This document shows positions 1 through 7,277 of a stretch of 12,229 nt of DNA, piece after piece (position 1 is the first letter of the stretch; every line of letters starts with the position of its first letter). Below the pieces are notes generated by a model. The model ran no database searches and was not told the origin of the DNA. It saw only the letters and a list, made by a program, of their open reading frames with translations. The stretch comes from Baffinella frigidus (taxonomy: Eukaryota > Cryptophyceae > Cryptomonadales > Baffinellaceae). The stretch lies in assembly GCA_026770585.1 (NCBI GenBank), contig MU646344.1, forward strand, positions 554,835 through 567,063. Reading direction: 5' to 3'. The position numbers were made by a program, and so were the translations under genes.

Positions 1-23
1 GGGGGGGGGGGGGGGGGGGGGGG
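1..23. repeat. G homopolymer at window edge
   Basis: There are twenty-three consecutive G at the very start. It may be a real homopolymer in the intron after the PH-like exon, or a sequencing/assembly artefact at a contig end, since two-colour Illumina chemistry produces false poly-G. The sequence alone cannot decide. Confidence 0.9.
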
Positions 24-69
24 CTCCACCCCGCGGGTGACTAGCTAGCAGGACGGAAGGTGGGCCAAC

Positions 70-577
70 CCGGATGGTCTTGCGCCTCGCAGATTATCTC
101 CTCGTTCTGGAGCACGACTGAGAAGCAGTGCGAGCGCCCCGGGAGCTCCGGCTCGATCGCTTGGATGTCTGCGAACGCAAACTTGCGGTCCGCGCGCTCG
201 TTGGCCTCGGGGATGCGTCCGGGCGGGAAGATCTCGAAGCCGCGCGCCGACACGCTGCAGAACAGCTGGCATGGTGTACCACGCGGTGCTGTCAGTCTCC
301 CGCAATGCTGCGTGGTAACGCGGGAATGGAATAGTAGTTTCGCCGAGACGCTGCGTCTCGCTGTTGAACAGCTGCCTGGGTAGAGTCGTCCTTACTGTTG
401 CGTGTTCGGGCGGGCCTGGCGTACAGAAGGTGAACGGGAGAGGAAAAGGAATGGGGAGGGGTAAAATTTGAGACCTTTCGGGGCTTGCGGTTCCCCAGGT
501 TCTTCTCGCCGCGTTTGATGAACATGACCGTCAGCAATCCGTCCCGCAACATCTTGAACCGACGGCCGCCTTGCCCG
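70..577 (-). CDS. PH-domain-like protein, N-terminal part (2 exons seen, end missing)
   Basis: Minus-strand gene, identified by inference. Exon 577-475 ends AAG|GT and encodes GRRFKMLRDGLLTVMFIKRG and then EKNLGNRKPRK. Exon 265-70 follows acceptor CCAG and begins LFCSVSARGFEIFPPGRIPE. It continues with FAFADIQAIEPELPG, SHCFSVVLQNEEIICEA and a donor CCGG|GT. The 209-base intron (474-266) is phase 0, so K joins L directly. The order 'G-L-x-V-x-x-x-K-R-G-E-K ... R-K-L-F-C-S-V ... G-F-E-I-F' and then 'F-A-F-A-D-I ... H-C-F-S-V-V' follows the first beta strands of a pleckstrin-homology fold (phosphoinositide or protein binding at membranes). The first usable ATG is at 552-550. No longer ATG frame lies upstream, so the domain may sit at the extreme N-terminus; otherwise the exon starts at the TAG acceptor near 578. 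The C-terminal helix of the domain lies beyond the window. The coding character is strong; the family is less certain. Confidence 0.5.
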
Positions 578-883
578 CTAGATCGCAATCAACGGCGGCT
601 ATCGCGTATCACGTCACGTGCTGACACGTTCCTCACGCCCACATGCGGAAGAAAACGGTGCGGGACGTCGTGCCTACCACTGTTGGCACTTCCGAACCTC
701 CAGCCGGGTTCTGCCCGTGGAATAATGGCCTCCAGTGCAGGCTTGTACTAACGGTTGAGCCAGGCGGGCACGAAGCAGGCGGGCCCCGGGGAAATCAGAA
801 GAAGGCCGTTGGTGGATAGAGATGATTGCCGGGAGGCAACCCACCTCTTCTTTCGAAAAATCTGCGATCAAAAATCCCTTGAA

Positions 884-937
884 AAGTTGACTTCGTAGAA
901 AGTCACTTTTTATGTCAAAAGTGGTTGAAGTCAACTT
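884..937. repeat. Imperfect hairpin, 11-bp perfect arms
   Basis: AAGTTGACTTC (884-894) is matched by its exact complement GAAGTCAACTT (927-937). A second inner pair, CACTTTT/AAAAGTG, lies in the loop. It sits between the two divergent genes and just upstream of the EF-hand start. The AGTTGACT core recurs as an inverted pair near 4483-4514 and singly near 3705, so this may be a mobile or regulatory motif. Confidence 0.7.
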
Positions 938-938
938 A

Positions 939-975
939 AGAATCCAACCACAAACCAAACTTGCAGTTGGATTCT
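939..975. repeat. Hairpin with 10-bp perfect arms
   Basis: AGAATCCAAC and GTTGGATTCT are exact complements separated by 17 bases. This hairpin begins within two bases of the previous one and ends about nine bases before the likely ATG at 984. In RNA it would be part of the 5' leader of the EF-hand gene. Confidence 0.65.
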
Positions 976-983
976 ATCTCGGG

Positions 984-2677
984 ATGGGCTTCCTATGCCA
1001 GCAGACGATCGAGCGGTGCCGCAAAGCCTTTGACAAGGTCGACGGAAACCACAACGGTGCCGCCCGTCCCGCGCGGGAGGGTGATGTTCGCTTTCGTGGC
1101 TTGACGCGGCACCCATCTTGCAAAACAAGGAGGAACTCTTAACACACTAACAACGGATCGTGGCACTGTGACCTGCTAGAAAGTCGGCGTCTGTGAGTCA
1201 GCACGGCATCATGTAGCGGTGTGTGCTGTTTCCCGGGGGCATCTGCATGCTATGCGGGGAGGCACGGGCTCCATGCAACGGCATATCTGGCTCGTTGCTC
1301 TCTGACCTGGCGTTGCTGCCTCACCAGGATTCATTGAAGTGGAGGACCTCAAAGTGATGTACCGAGACTTGGGCATGCAAGTCAACGAGCTGGACATCAG
1401 GAATCTGATCGCAAGTGCTGCCCCACCCCCCGAGCATAGAGAACACATCCCACCGACTCTGCTCCAAGAACTAGTTGCGCTTCTTTCAGTGTGCAGCTTT
1501 GTTCTCCTCGCAATTCACCGTCACGCCCGAGAGCCAGATGGTGTTGCAACGTTCGCAAGACCTCCTATCCTGTGTGCCCCTGGATGCCGCTGTTTCTATC
1601 TGGCAGTGCTGGAATTGATGGGAATCTCCCGGCCTTGCGTCCTGCGTTTATTTATGCGTTTCTTCCACCAGGTGCGGATTTGGATGGGAACGGGGTTTTG
1701 TCCTTCGACGAATTTGTCAAGCTGGTGGAAGCGGGCGGGCACTGCAACACTCAGGCTGAGTCGGACTACGACACGCTCATGGTGGCCCTCCCCACCCCGT
1801 TTCTGGCCAGCTTGCACGTTCCCCTGGTTGCCACTCGCACCCCTCCCGCCAGATGTAGAGATCATAGCCGCTGGTCTCCGCACACGCCTTGTCGCTCGGA
1901 CGCAGCGGTGTGACACCAGACTGGCAATAGACTGGGGCCAGGCTGGGGCCAGGCTGGCAGCATAGTGGCGGCGGTTGTGGCGGCGGCGGAGTGGCGGCGT
2001 CGTGACGGAGGATGGGTGGATGCAGGCGTTCATGACGATGGGGGGGGGCGAGGACATGTCCGGGTTCGTGGACGCGACACGGCTGCGGCAGGTGGTCAAA
2101 GACTTCGATTTGACCATCGACATCGACAACCTCTGCAAGACCATCGACATCAACGGTACTCCCTTCCTCACGACTTGCTGAACCCTGATGAAGCCCGATT
2201 CCACGCCACTCTGGCAGGCGTCCTGGAAAGTGTGACGAGTATCCCGAGGCCGCACCATTGCCCACGGTGGGGTGCAGAGTCGCTGGGGGGTGCGAAAGAT
2301 GCTACAAGTATTTCTCCGATGGAGCTCTGTTATTTGATCTCAGAGATCGCTTGTCAATTTGATGTCAGAGATCGATTCTCGATGGCGGGCGAAGACTTTC
2401 CACCCAAGAAGCTGAGGGTTTTCCCCGTGCAGGTGACGGGCGGATCTCGTATGCAGAATTCCAAGCGATTCTGACGGGGCCCGCAAGCCCCATGAAGCCC
2501 AAGGGCCGAGGCCCGACCGTATCTGTCAACCCCGATGGCGACATGATCGTTGTCCACCCCGACCAGCACTTCGGCCTGCATCCACTCTCGGACTCCTTCT
2601 CGCCCTTTGAGCCCCAGACAATTAAGGTCATGGGGGGCAGGTCGAAGCGAGACGCGGACGAGGAGAACAACGCTTGA
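984..2677 (+). CDS. Four-EF-hand protein, dynein light chain LC4-like (5 exons)
   Basis: Exons 984-1056, 1328-1414, 1672-1781, 2011-2155 and 2433-2677 join in frame (660 bases, 219 residues, stop TGA 2675-2677). Introns are 271, 257, 229 and 277 bases, all GT-AG, with phases 1, 1, 0 and 1. Loops: EF1 DGNHNGFIEVED (residues 20-31, Asp at position 12), EF2 DLDGNGVLSFDE (56-67), EF3 GEDMSGFVDATR (103-114; no acidic residue at position 12, probably not calcium-binding), EF4 DINGDGRISYAE (136-147). The introns cut EF1 and EF4 inside the loop, yet joining restores canonical loops, which validates the model. The segment AFMTMGG...TRLRQVVKDF...LTIDID matches my recollection of outer-arm axonemal dynein LC4-type calcium sensors; other calmodulin-like proteins are possible. 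A 66-residue tail follows EF4. The start at 984 is preferred over in-frame ATG 912, which lies in the hairpins. The exon 4 acceptor (2010) has an in-frame alternative at 1965. Confidence 0.85.
2333..2374 (+). repeat. 17-bp direct repeat in intron 4 of the EF-hand gene
   Basis: TTTGATCTCAGAGATCG (2333-2349) and TTTGATGTCAGAGATCG (2358-2374) differ at one base and are spaced eight bases apart inside the last intron. No function is evident. Confidence 0.7.
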
Positions 2678-2699
2678 TGAGGGTGCATATCACTGAAGT

Positions 2700-2912
2700 G
2701 GCGAGGGGGTCTTCAAGGACCCCCTGCAGGTCCTAGGCAATTCCTAGGGCCCTACGGTACAGGGGTACCTCGCTCATAAAAAACGCCCCCCCCCTCGGAC
2801 CCTACAGTAGGACCATGCCTAGGGTCCTATGGTGGTCCTGGGGGGGGGGGCAGTTTATTATGAGCGAGGTACCCCGGTAGGGCGTATGAGCCTATCCGCC
2901 ACTTGAGGGATA
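2700..2912 (-). mobile_element. Diverged, interrupted copy of the 105-bp inverted-repeat element
   Basis: Flanks 2744-2758 and 2878-2912, read across the foldback insertion, align with the reverse complement of 3279-3325. CCTAGGGCCCTACGG continues directly into TAGGGCGTATG, then CCGCCACTTGAGGGATA, a decayed form of the 18-bp end. The left end, toward 2700, is too diverged to fix a boundary. Confidence 0.6.
2758..2879 (+). mobile_element. Foldback MITE-like element, copy 1
   Basis: TA-CAGGGGTACCTCGCTCATAA on the left is mirrored by TTATGAGCGAGGTACCCC on the right (right tip CCCCGG instead of CCCCTG). TA occurs on both sides. The middle, TAGGACCCTACAGTAGGA...CCTATGGTGGTCCT, is also partly self-complementary, so the whole 120 bp folds back. 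There is no open frame of note, so the element is non-autonomous. TA target sites suggest a Tc1/mariner-type transposase acting in trans (inference). It interrupts a copy of the 105-bp element found at 3279-3383. Confidence 0.85.
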
Positions 2913-2977
2913 GGGCACGCGGTGGTGCTTGAGAGAGATGACACTCACTAGGGGCATGCAGGAGTGGGCTGGGGTGT

Positions 2978-3057
2978 CCCTTAAGTGGCCCTTAAGTGGC
3001 CCTTAAGTGGCCCTTAAGTGGCCCTTAAGTGGCCCTTAAGTGGCCCTTAAGTGGCCC
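2978..3057 (+). repeat. 11-bp tandem repeat, about 7 units (TTAAGTGGCCC)
   Basis: The unit TTAAGTGGCCC is repeated seven times without variation, starting at 2981. The unit matches the CCCTTAAGTGGCC core of the inverted ends of the element at 3279-3383, so the array seems to be an amplified transposon end. There are no spacers, so this is not a CRISPR array. Confidence 0.95.
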
Positions 3058-3278
3058 CCTGGGCACTTCAGATAGCCGCAGCCACATCTGCCAGGGTCAG
3101 TGTAGATGTGTCTGGCAAGAAAAACAGTCAGCCGTGTGGAGGTCGCTGTGCGTCCTTTGCTGTAGAACATAAAAGTGATGGGAATGTTGAAGTGAATCAT
3201 GAGTGGTGGTGATGTTAAAGTAAATCGTGAAAAGAGGCACGGAAGAGTGAGGCGTGATATGGGAACGCGTTGTGCATG

Positions 3279-3383
3279 TATCCCTTAAGTGGCCAGTAGG
3301 CGCATACGCCCTACCGTAGGGCCCTAGGACCTCCCTAGGACCTCTTGGCGGTCAATTTTGACCGGCTGGCCACTTAAGGGATA
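3279..3383 (+). mobile_element. 105-bp element with 18-bp perfect terminal inverted repeats
   Basis: TATCCCTTAAGTGGCCAG (3279-3296) is exactly complementary to CTGGCCACTTAAGGGATA (3366-3383). The interior holds CCGTAGGGCCCTAGGACC, related to the centre of the foldback family, and a palindrome CGGTCAATTTTGACCG. No coding capacity. A second, interrupted copy lies at about 2700-2912. The TA at each tip may be the target duplication. Confidence 0.8.
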
Positions 3384-3411
3384 TAGTGGGTGTCTAGGCT
3401 CTGAGGGCACC

Positions 3412-3531
3412 TGCAGGGGTACCTCGCTCATAAGAAAACGCCCACCCCTTAGAACCACCATAGGGCCCTACGCATAGGGCTAATGTAGGGTCCCAGGGGT
3501 CGCGTTTTCTTATGAGTGAGGTACCCCTGTA
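3412..3531 (-). mobile_element. Foldback MITE-like element, copy 2
   Basis: Left arm CAGGGGTACCTCGCTCATAA (preceded by TG instead of TA) and right arm TTATGAGTGAGGTACCCCTG followed by TA. The middle reads CCACCATAGGGCCCTA...AATGTAGGGTCC, the opposite orientation to copies 1, 4, 6 and 7. Arms carry the AAAACG/CGTTTT subtype. Confidence 0.85.
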
Positions 3532-3597
3532 ACGACGCGAGGTTCTGTGGACGCCAAACCACACAGGACGCTACGTAGGGGTATTCCAGGGGCGCCC

Positions 3598-3690
3598 TTG
3601 GAGCCGTTTTCTCTCGAAAATTGACTTTTGAATTCAGTTCTCTCTTGAAAATTGACTTTTGAATACCCCCCCCTCCAGCTCTGCGTGGGT
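3598..3690 (+). repeat. Dispersed repeat with doubled AAAATTGACTTTTGAA, copy 1
   Basis: GAGCCGTTTTC is followed by two copies of GAAAATTGACTTTTGAA, then ATACCCCCCC and a TGGGT stretch. The same order recurs at 9996-10090. It is a dispersed family of unknown nature; the first copy follows a foldback element by about 70 bases. Confidence 0.65.
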
Positions 3691-3767
3691 AGATTCACTT
3701 GAGAGAGTTGACTGGAAACGAAAGTGAAGAGACCTCGTTTGACACGAGGAGCTGGTAGCGTTTAAAT

Positions 3768-3850
3768 GTACCTTGAAGGTGTGGTCGGTCTGGCACAGAA
3801 ACTACATTGTATCTCAGGTGTACGGTCTACACGACACACGTTTTTCCCCC
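3768..3850 (+). repeat. Dispersed repeat family R2, copy 1 (possibly coding-derived)
   Basis: GAAGGTGTGGTCGGTCTGG with the following CAGAAACTACAT aligns with 5888-5960 and 7278-7340. Read in one frame the three copies give EGVVGLAQKLH, KGVIGLGLKIY and EGLVGLALKLH, with many third-position changes. This could be a decayed transposon frame or a coincidence of AT/GC drift; no complete protein is visible. Confidence 0.4.
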
Positions 3851-3947
3851 ACACTTTGGTGTTTTCCTTTCTACGGTGGAAATTTTCAAGGGCTCCAATA
3901 CTGTAGAATTGCTCGAAAAATTTGGTATGGTCTGCCCATAATTCTTG

Positions 3948-4082
3948 TAGCCGGTCCTGCCGCGATCCTCTATACAGGGGGGCTTGACGTGATCCGAAAG
4001 GAAGCATGGCCTTTCTACAGAACAAGTTCCGGTGTCCGCCTATGTTGGGAGCTCGAAGAACCTAAAGGACCTAAAGGATCTG
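3948..4082 (+). repeat. Dispersed repeat family R1, copy 1
   Basis: The longest copy of a family seen five times. GCCGGTCCTGCCGCGATCCT leads into GATCCGAAAGGAAGCATGG, then CAGAACAAGTTCCGGTGTCC and CCTATGTTGGGAGCTCGAAG. Other copies are 6140-6232 (minus), 6850-6931 (plus), and partial copies at 5094-5160 and 6474-6537 (minus). The open frame through it (VIRKEAWPFYRTSSGVRLCW) is kept in the minus-strand copy, but this may only reflect youth of the copies. Confidence 0.65.
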
Positions 4083-4108
4083 GACGCTACACGGACCATG
4101 TTACAACT

Positions 4109-4440
4109 TGTGGGTAGGAGGTTGGGATGGGGAACTCCGACCACGGCACTGAATCGGCACCGAAATGGGTCTGTGTGTATGAGTGTGGCCCACGAGTACC
4201 AACAAAGGCTGCCAATCTGTTTTTAAGCAACAGCAAAGGCTACCCATCAGTTTTTTCAACCAATAAATTGAAAGTTTGGGCCACCTTTTTTGTTCAAAAA
4301 CTGGATTAAAAAAAACACCAACCAGTTTTAGTTTTAACAAAACTGGTACTTATGAGATTTTTCTGATGGCTTCTCGTCGGCCGCACTAGTATGTATGTAG
4401 TGTCGTGGTCGCAGGTTTCCATCCTACCCTCCTACCCGCA
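4109..4440 (+). mobile_element. Inverted-repeat element of about 330 bp
   Basis: TGTGGGTAGGAGG...CGACCACGGCACTGA (4109-4152) and the reverse complement of 4397-4440 (TGCGGGTAGGAGG...CGACCACGACACTAC) agree at about 34 of 44 bases. The interior is AT-rich, has two copies of a CAAAGGCT[GA]CC[CA]ATC[AT]G motif (4204-4250) and a hairpin ACCAGTTTT/AAAACTGGT (4321-4348). No protein-coding frame was recognised; it looks like an old non-autonomous element. Confidence 0.5.
4320..4350. repeat. Hairpin, 9-bp arms
   Basis: ACCAGTTTT and AAAACTGGT flank a 9-base loop inside the 330-bp inverted-repeat element. Confidence 0.6.
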
Positions 4441-4482
4441 CTACCAATAAAACTTTTGAACAAAGCTCCTTGTCTTTTTTTA

Positions 4483-4514
4483 AGTTGACTGAAACAAATA
4501 GCTTGCTTTTAAGT
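4483..4514. repeat. AGTTGACT/AGTCAACT inverted pair
   Basis: TAAGTTGACT and AAGTCAACT form an inverted pair around a loop of about 18 bases. It has the same core as the hairpin at 884-937 upstream of the EF-hand gene. Confidence 0.55.
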
Positions 4515-4727
4515 CAACTCTCGTGAGTATATCCTCATTTTTACAACCTTACAGGCTAGGTGCCCTGAGAGCCCGGATACCCACGTCTTGGGTTGAGTGT
4601 TACCTAGTATTGACGCCGTTTTATGAACATCCGCTCGATTTTCAAGCTCAGGCAACCAACGAAGAAGCCTGCGTTTTGAGGTGCTTTGGTCTCTGACCGA
4701 CTGCCTTGAGTGAAGCAAACTGGCTTT

Positions 4728-4835
4728 ACTCAAAAACCACGCCCCCCCCCTAAAACCCACGTCCCCCCTTTGCTCAAAAACCACGCCCCCCCTCGTTTTT
4801 TTACCCTGGTACAAAATTAAAAAACCACGTCCCCG
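4728..4835 (+). repeat. C-rich irregular repeats (AAAAACCACGCCCCCC)
   Basis: CTCAAAAACCACGCCCCCC occurs twice (about 4729 and 4773), with weaker copies AAAACCCACGTCCCCCC and AAAAACCACGTCCCC between and after them. It is a degenerate C-rich repeat cluster; a long minus-strand open frame across it is not credible as a gene. Confidence 0.65.
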
Positions 4836-4913
4836 AATTTACTTTCGCTAACCCCTAAATAAAAGTTGATACAACTGAGCCAAATCAAGTGTGCTTTCCC
4901 TGCCTTTTTTCAG

Positions 4914-4979
4914 TGAGGACTGGCACGCGAGCTCCTCCCAAGGCTGAGTACAACCACAACATTGTCCCCTGTGCGTCCT
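4914..4979 (+). other. Possible orphan 3'-terminal exon
   Basis: A strong acceptor-like stretch (CCCTGCCTTTTTTCAG) ends at about 4913 and is followed by a frame reading RTGTRAPPKAEYNHNIVPCA, then S and a TGA at about 4979. The composition is exon-like, but no upstream exon or homolog is recognised. It may be chance or a fossil exon. Confidence 0.2.
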
Positions 4980-5093
4980 GAAAGCTGCAAGTGCATGCTT
5001 GCTCGTGTGTGGGTAACTCGGCTCCTAGGACAACTTTCAAGTGTGAAGTCAAATCAGAATAGATGACAAGAAACCGTGTCCTTAAAAACACGA

Positions 5094-5160
5094 AGGTCCT
5101 TCAGGTTCTTTAGGTTTTAATTTCTCCCAACATAGCACAACGACACGCCCTTCCGTAGGA
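5094..5160 (-). repeat. Dispersed repeat family R1, partial copy
   Basis: AGGTTCTTTAGGTTTTAATT, CCCAACATAG and ACGACACGCCCTTCCGTAG align with 6474-6537, and more loosely with the reverse complement of 4021-4082. The bases on either side (about 4840-5090 and 5160-5370) hold no gene or clear repeat apart from the orphan exon candidate. Confidence 0.5.
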
Positions 5161-5379
5161 TTTCAAAAAACACGGTTTTTGTAAAGGTTGTGTGCGCGAT
5201 GGCGCTCCTGGGGGGCACTCAAAGCCGGTTGGCACACGAAGCCAGTTGCTGAGGCTCAAGGCAGTAGGTCAGGTTGGGTTTTAACATTAGTCATGTCCCG
5301 GTGTGCCTCACCTAAAATAAATTTACGATAACAGGTTCTGTCAAAAAAAAGAAAGAGCGAGGCATGGTTTTGTGTAAGA

Positions 5380-5415
5380 AGTCGAGTTTTTAAATGGAGT
5401 CGAGTTTTTAAATGG
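5380..5415 (+). repeat. 18-bp tandem duplication
   Basis: AGTCGAGTTTTTAAATGG is repeated twice head to tail, with a third partial AAGAAGTCGAGT about 20 bases on. It lies in a gene-free AT-rich stretch (about 5160-5870) that otherwise contains a GTTGTTGA/TCAACAAC inverted pair at 5491-5525 and nothing coding that I can support. Confidence 0.85.
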
Positions 5416-5887
5416 CTGAGTTATGAATTTGTTTAAGAAGTCGAGTGTATGAATTGCTGAACCACCAAAATTCTGGATTGCTAGGAACCACCGTTGTTGA
5501 GTTGTTTTTTTGCTTTCAACAACAACTAAAAACCAAAGTTGTTAATGAATGAAATAATTAGTGCTGATAAATAAAAAGCAAAATGTTTATAAATCAACAC
5601 CAAAGAGCTACCGTTCCTTCTCAAACATAATTTACAACATAACGGCAACAGTTTTGCCCTATCTTTTCAAACGCAAAATTTGTTTCACACTTTGCGTACC
5701 CTCAACGGGACTACAAATTATTGCAGGCTCAAACCCCAACGATTCTGAAGTGACCGCAAACTCCACATCTAGATATGAAAATGAGGATTAAAACTCGAAG
5801 CGACCGTTTTGACCTGAAGCGACCGTTTTTCACTTTTGAAAAAATAAAGAGGCTACCGTTCTGAGATTGGAAGGGGGGTCATTTTGT

Positions 5888-5960
5888 GTCTTTAAAGGTG
5901 TGATCGGTCTGGGACTAAAAATATATTTCATCTCACGTCGACGCAATCCAAACACGACAG
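5888..5960 (+). repeat. Dispersed repeat family R2, copy 2
   Basis: AAAGGTGTGATCGGTCTGG with a following ACTAAAAATATAT aligns with copies at 3768 and 7278. It begins an open frame of 195 codons (5867-6454), but that frame runs through R1 repeats in the reverse sense, has no recognisable domain and is probably accidental. Confidence 0.4.
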
Positions 5961-6139
5961 TTGTGCCACTTCTGAAACGGGGCACGTGGTCCACGGAAAG
6001 AGGTTACTCAGAATTCAGGACACAAACCGCCTTAGGGTCCTTCAGTACACTGTACATAAATTCGGCTATCGATACGTCGGGTACGAGAAAACGGTCAAGA
6101 AAACGAACCGGATTCGACCCCAGAGTTTTTTTAATTCAA

Positions 6140-6232
6140 GATCCTGTAGGTTCTTTAGGTTCTTCGAGCTCCCAACATAGGCGGACACCGGAACTTGTTC
6201 TGCAGAAAAGCCGTGCATCTTTTCGGATCACC
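6140..6232 (-). repeat. Dispersed repeat family R1, copy 2
   Basis: The reverse complement matches 3990-4082 closely (CAGAACAAGTTCCGGTGTCC and the following CGCCTATGTTGGGAGCTCG are identical). It is inverted relative to copy 1, about 2.1 kb away. Confidence 0.7.
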
Positions 6233-6473
6233 ATTCGCCCCCCCCGAAGAAAACGGCACCTACCGGATTCTCCCTCCGTTAAAAGGACCGCTTTTTGTAA
6301 GAAAAAAATTGGCCCTCCATTGCTTACCCACCCGGAGAATAGAGCGGATTTTCGAGCAGAAAAAATGACAGCATTTCCCGAGAAAAACTGGTTCCCGAGC
6401 GGTGCAACCTTGAAAATGTCAACAATCGTCGAAAAGTTCACTGCTCGTTCTTAAGAACACCGACAGACCGCTT

Positions 6474-6537
6474 TCTTTAGGTCCTTGAGGTTTTAATTTT
6501 GCCCAACATATGCCAACGACACGCCGTTCCGTAGAAG
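6474..6537 (-). repeat. Dispersed repeat family R1, partial copy
   Basis: GAGGTTTTAATTTTGCCCAA and ACGACACGCCGTTCCGTAG match 5110-5158. From about 6540 to 6700 I see no gene or repeat. Confidence 0.5.
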
Positions 6538-6770
6538 GGATCTGCGTTTTCTTGAATTTTTAAAATCGGGGTTCGGTCGCTTTCGTGCTCTGTCTTCATT
6601 AAAGAAAACAAAGAATGACCGGGTTTGCTCGCGGATTTATTAATTTAAGAAAACATCGACCGACCGACCTTCGAGCAAGGGTGTTCTCAGCCGATGTATT
6701 TCTGTAGGGCTAGTGTTAGGAGCATAGGACCACCATAGGGGCGGTGCGTGATCTCAATTTCGAGAAACCC

Positions 6771-6828
6771 ACGTACAAGGGAACTTCGCTCATAAGAAAG
6801 CGCTTATGAGCGAGGTACCCATGTACGT
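6771..6828. mobile_element. Minimal foldback element, internal deletion (copy 3)
   Basis: ACGTACAAGGGAACTTCGCT-CATAAG runs straight into CTTATGAGCGAGGTACCCATGTACGT, leaving only GAAAGCG between the arms. This is the foldback family with its centre lost, giving a nearly pure 58-bp palindrome. Just upstream (6700-6740), TAGGAGCATAGGACCACCAT resembles the lost centre. Confidence 0.75.
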
Positions 6829-6849
6829 TCTTGCGATGAGGATACCCTT

Positions 6850-6931
6850 TAGCCGGTTTCTGCCGCGATCCTCTGCACCGGGGGGCCCAAATGAGATCCG
6901 AAAGGAAACATGGCTTTTCTGCAGAACACGT
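6850..6931 (+). repeat. Dispersed repeat family R1, copy 3
   Basis: AGCCGGTTTCTGCCGCGATC and GATCCGAAAGGAAACATGG and TTTTCTGCAGAACA align with 3948-4026. The similarity stops near 6931. A GC-rich block follows (6960-7160) that is coding-like in composition, with a minus-strand frame AYEGARRCLGFSLFRMSVAA, but without a recognisable family or clear splice sites. Confidence 0.6.
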
Positions 6932-7277
6932 TGATTTCGTTGATTTCGTGTTTATTAGACAGGATTGTCGGTGTCAGCCCGTGCCTTTCCCAAGCCAGGA
7001 CCGGTTCCGCTGAGTCGCCGGCGACGGGCGATTGTCGCAAGCGCGCGGCGACGGACATGCGGAAGAGAGAGAAGCCCAGGCAGCGCCTGGCGCCCTCGTA
7101 GGCACGGGGCCGTCCGCTGCAAGGCGGCGGCTCCACCACCACTGGGGCCAGGCTCCTGAAACGGGTGTGTCTTGGAAGAAGGTTAACTTAACTGGGCGAC
7201 TACTTTAGACGTTGTCTGAAAAATGCTGTGCCTGAAACATGATTATGTACGGATTGGTTCGGTGGAACCTGTCCTTT

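Noticed and set aside
912-983. Upstream start at 912 for the EF-hand protein
   Set aside because: In frame, but it would translate the two hairpins and gives no family-like sequence; kept only as an alternative.
1339-1965. Single 208-codon frame as the EF-hand gene product
   Set aside because: Only its first 76 bases are exon; the rest is intron read-through, while the spliced model restores four proper EF loops.
2978-3057. Possible CRISPR array
   Set aside because: The 11-bp units are head to tail with no spacers, in a eukaryotic context.
6108-6130. tRNA-like B box (GGATTCGACCC) followed by a T run
   Set aside because: No matching A box or cloverleaf could be found upstream.
5867-6454. 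195-codon plus-strand open frame
   Set aside because: It crosses an R2 copy and an inverted R1 copy, has no recognisable domain, and its composition follows the local AT-rich repeats rather than the real exons.
6849-7142. Minus-strand 97-codon frame in the GC-rich block
   Set aside because: Part of it is an R1 copy. The rest may be coding, but no domain or splice border is convincing.
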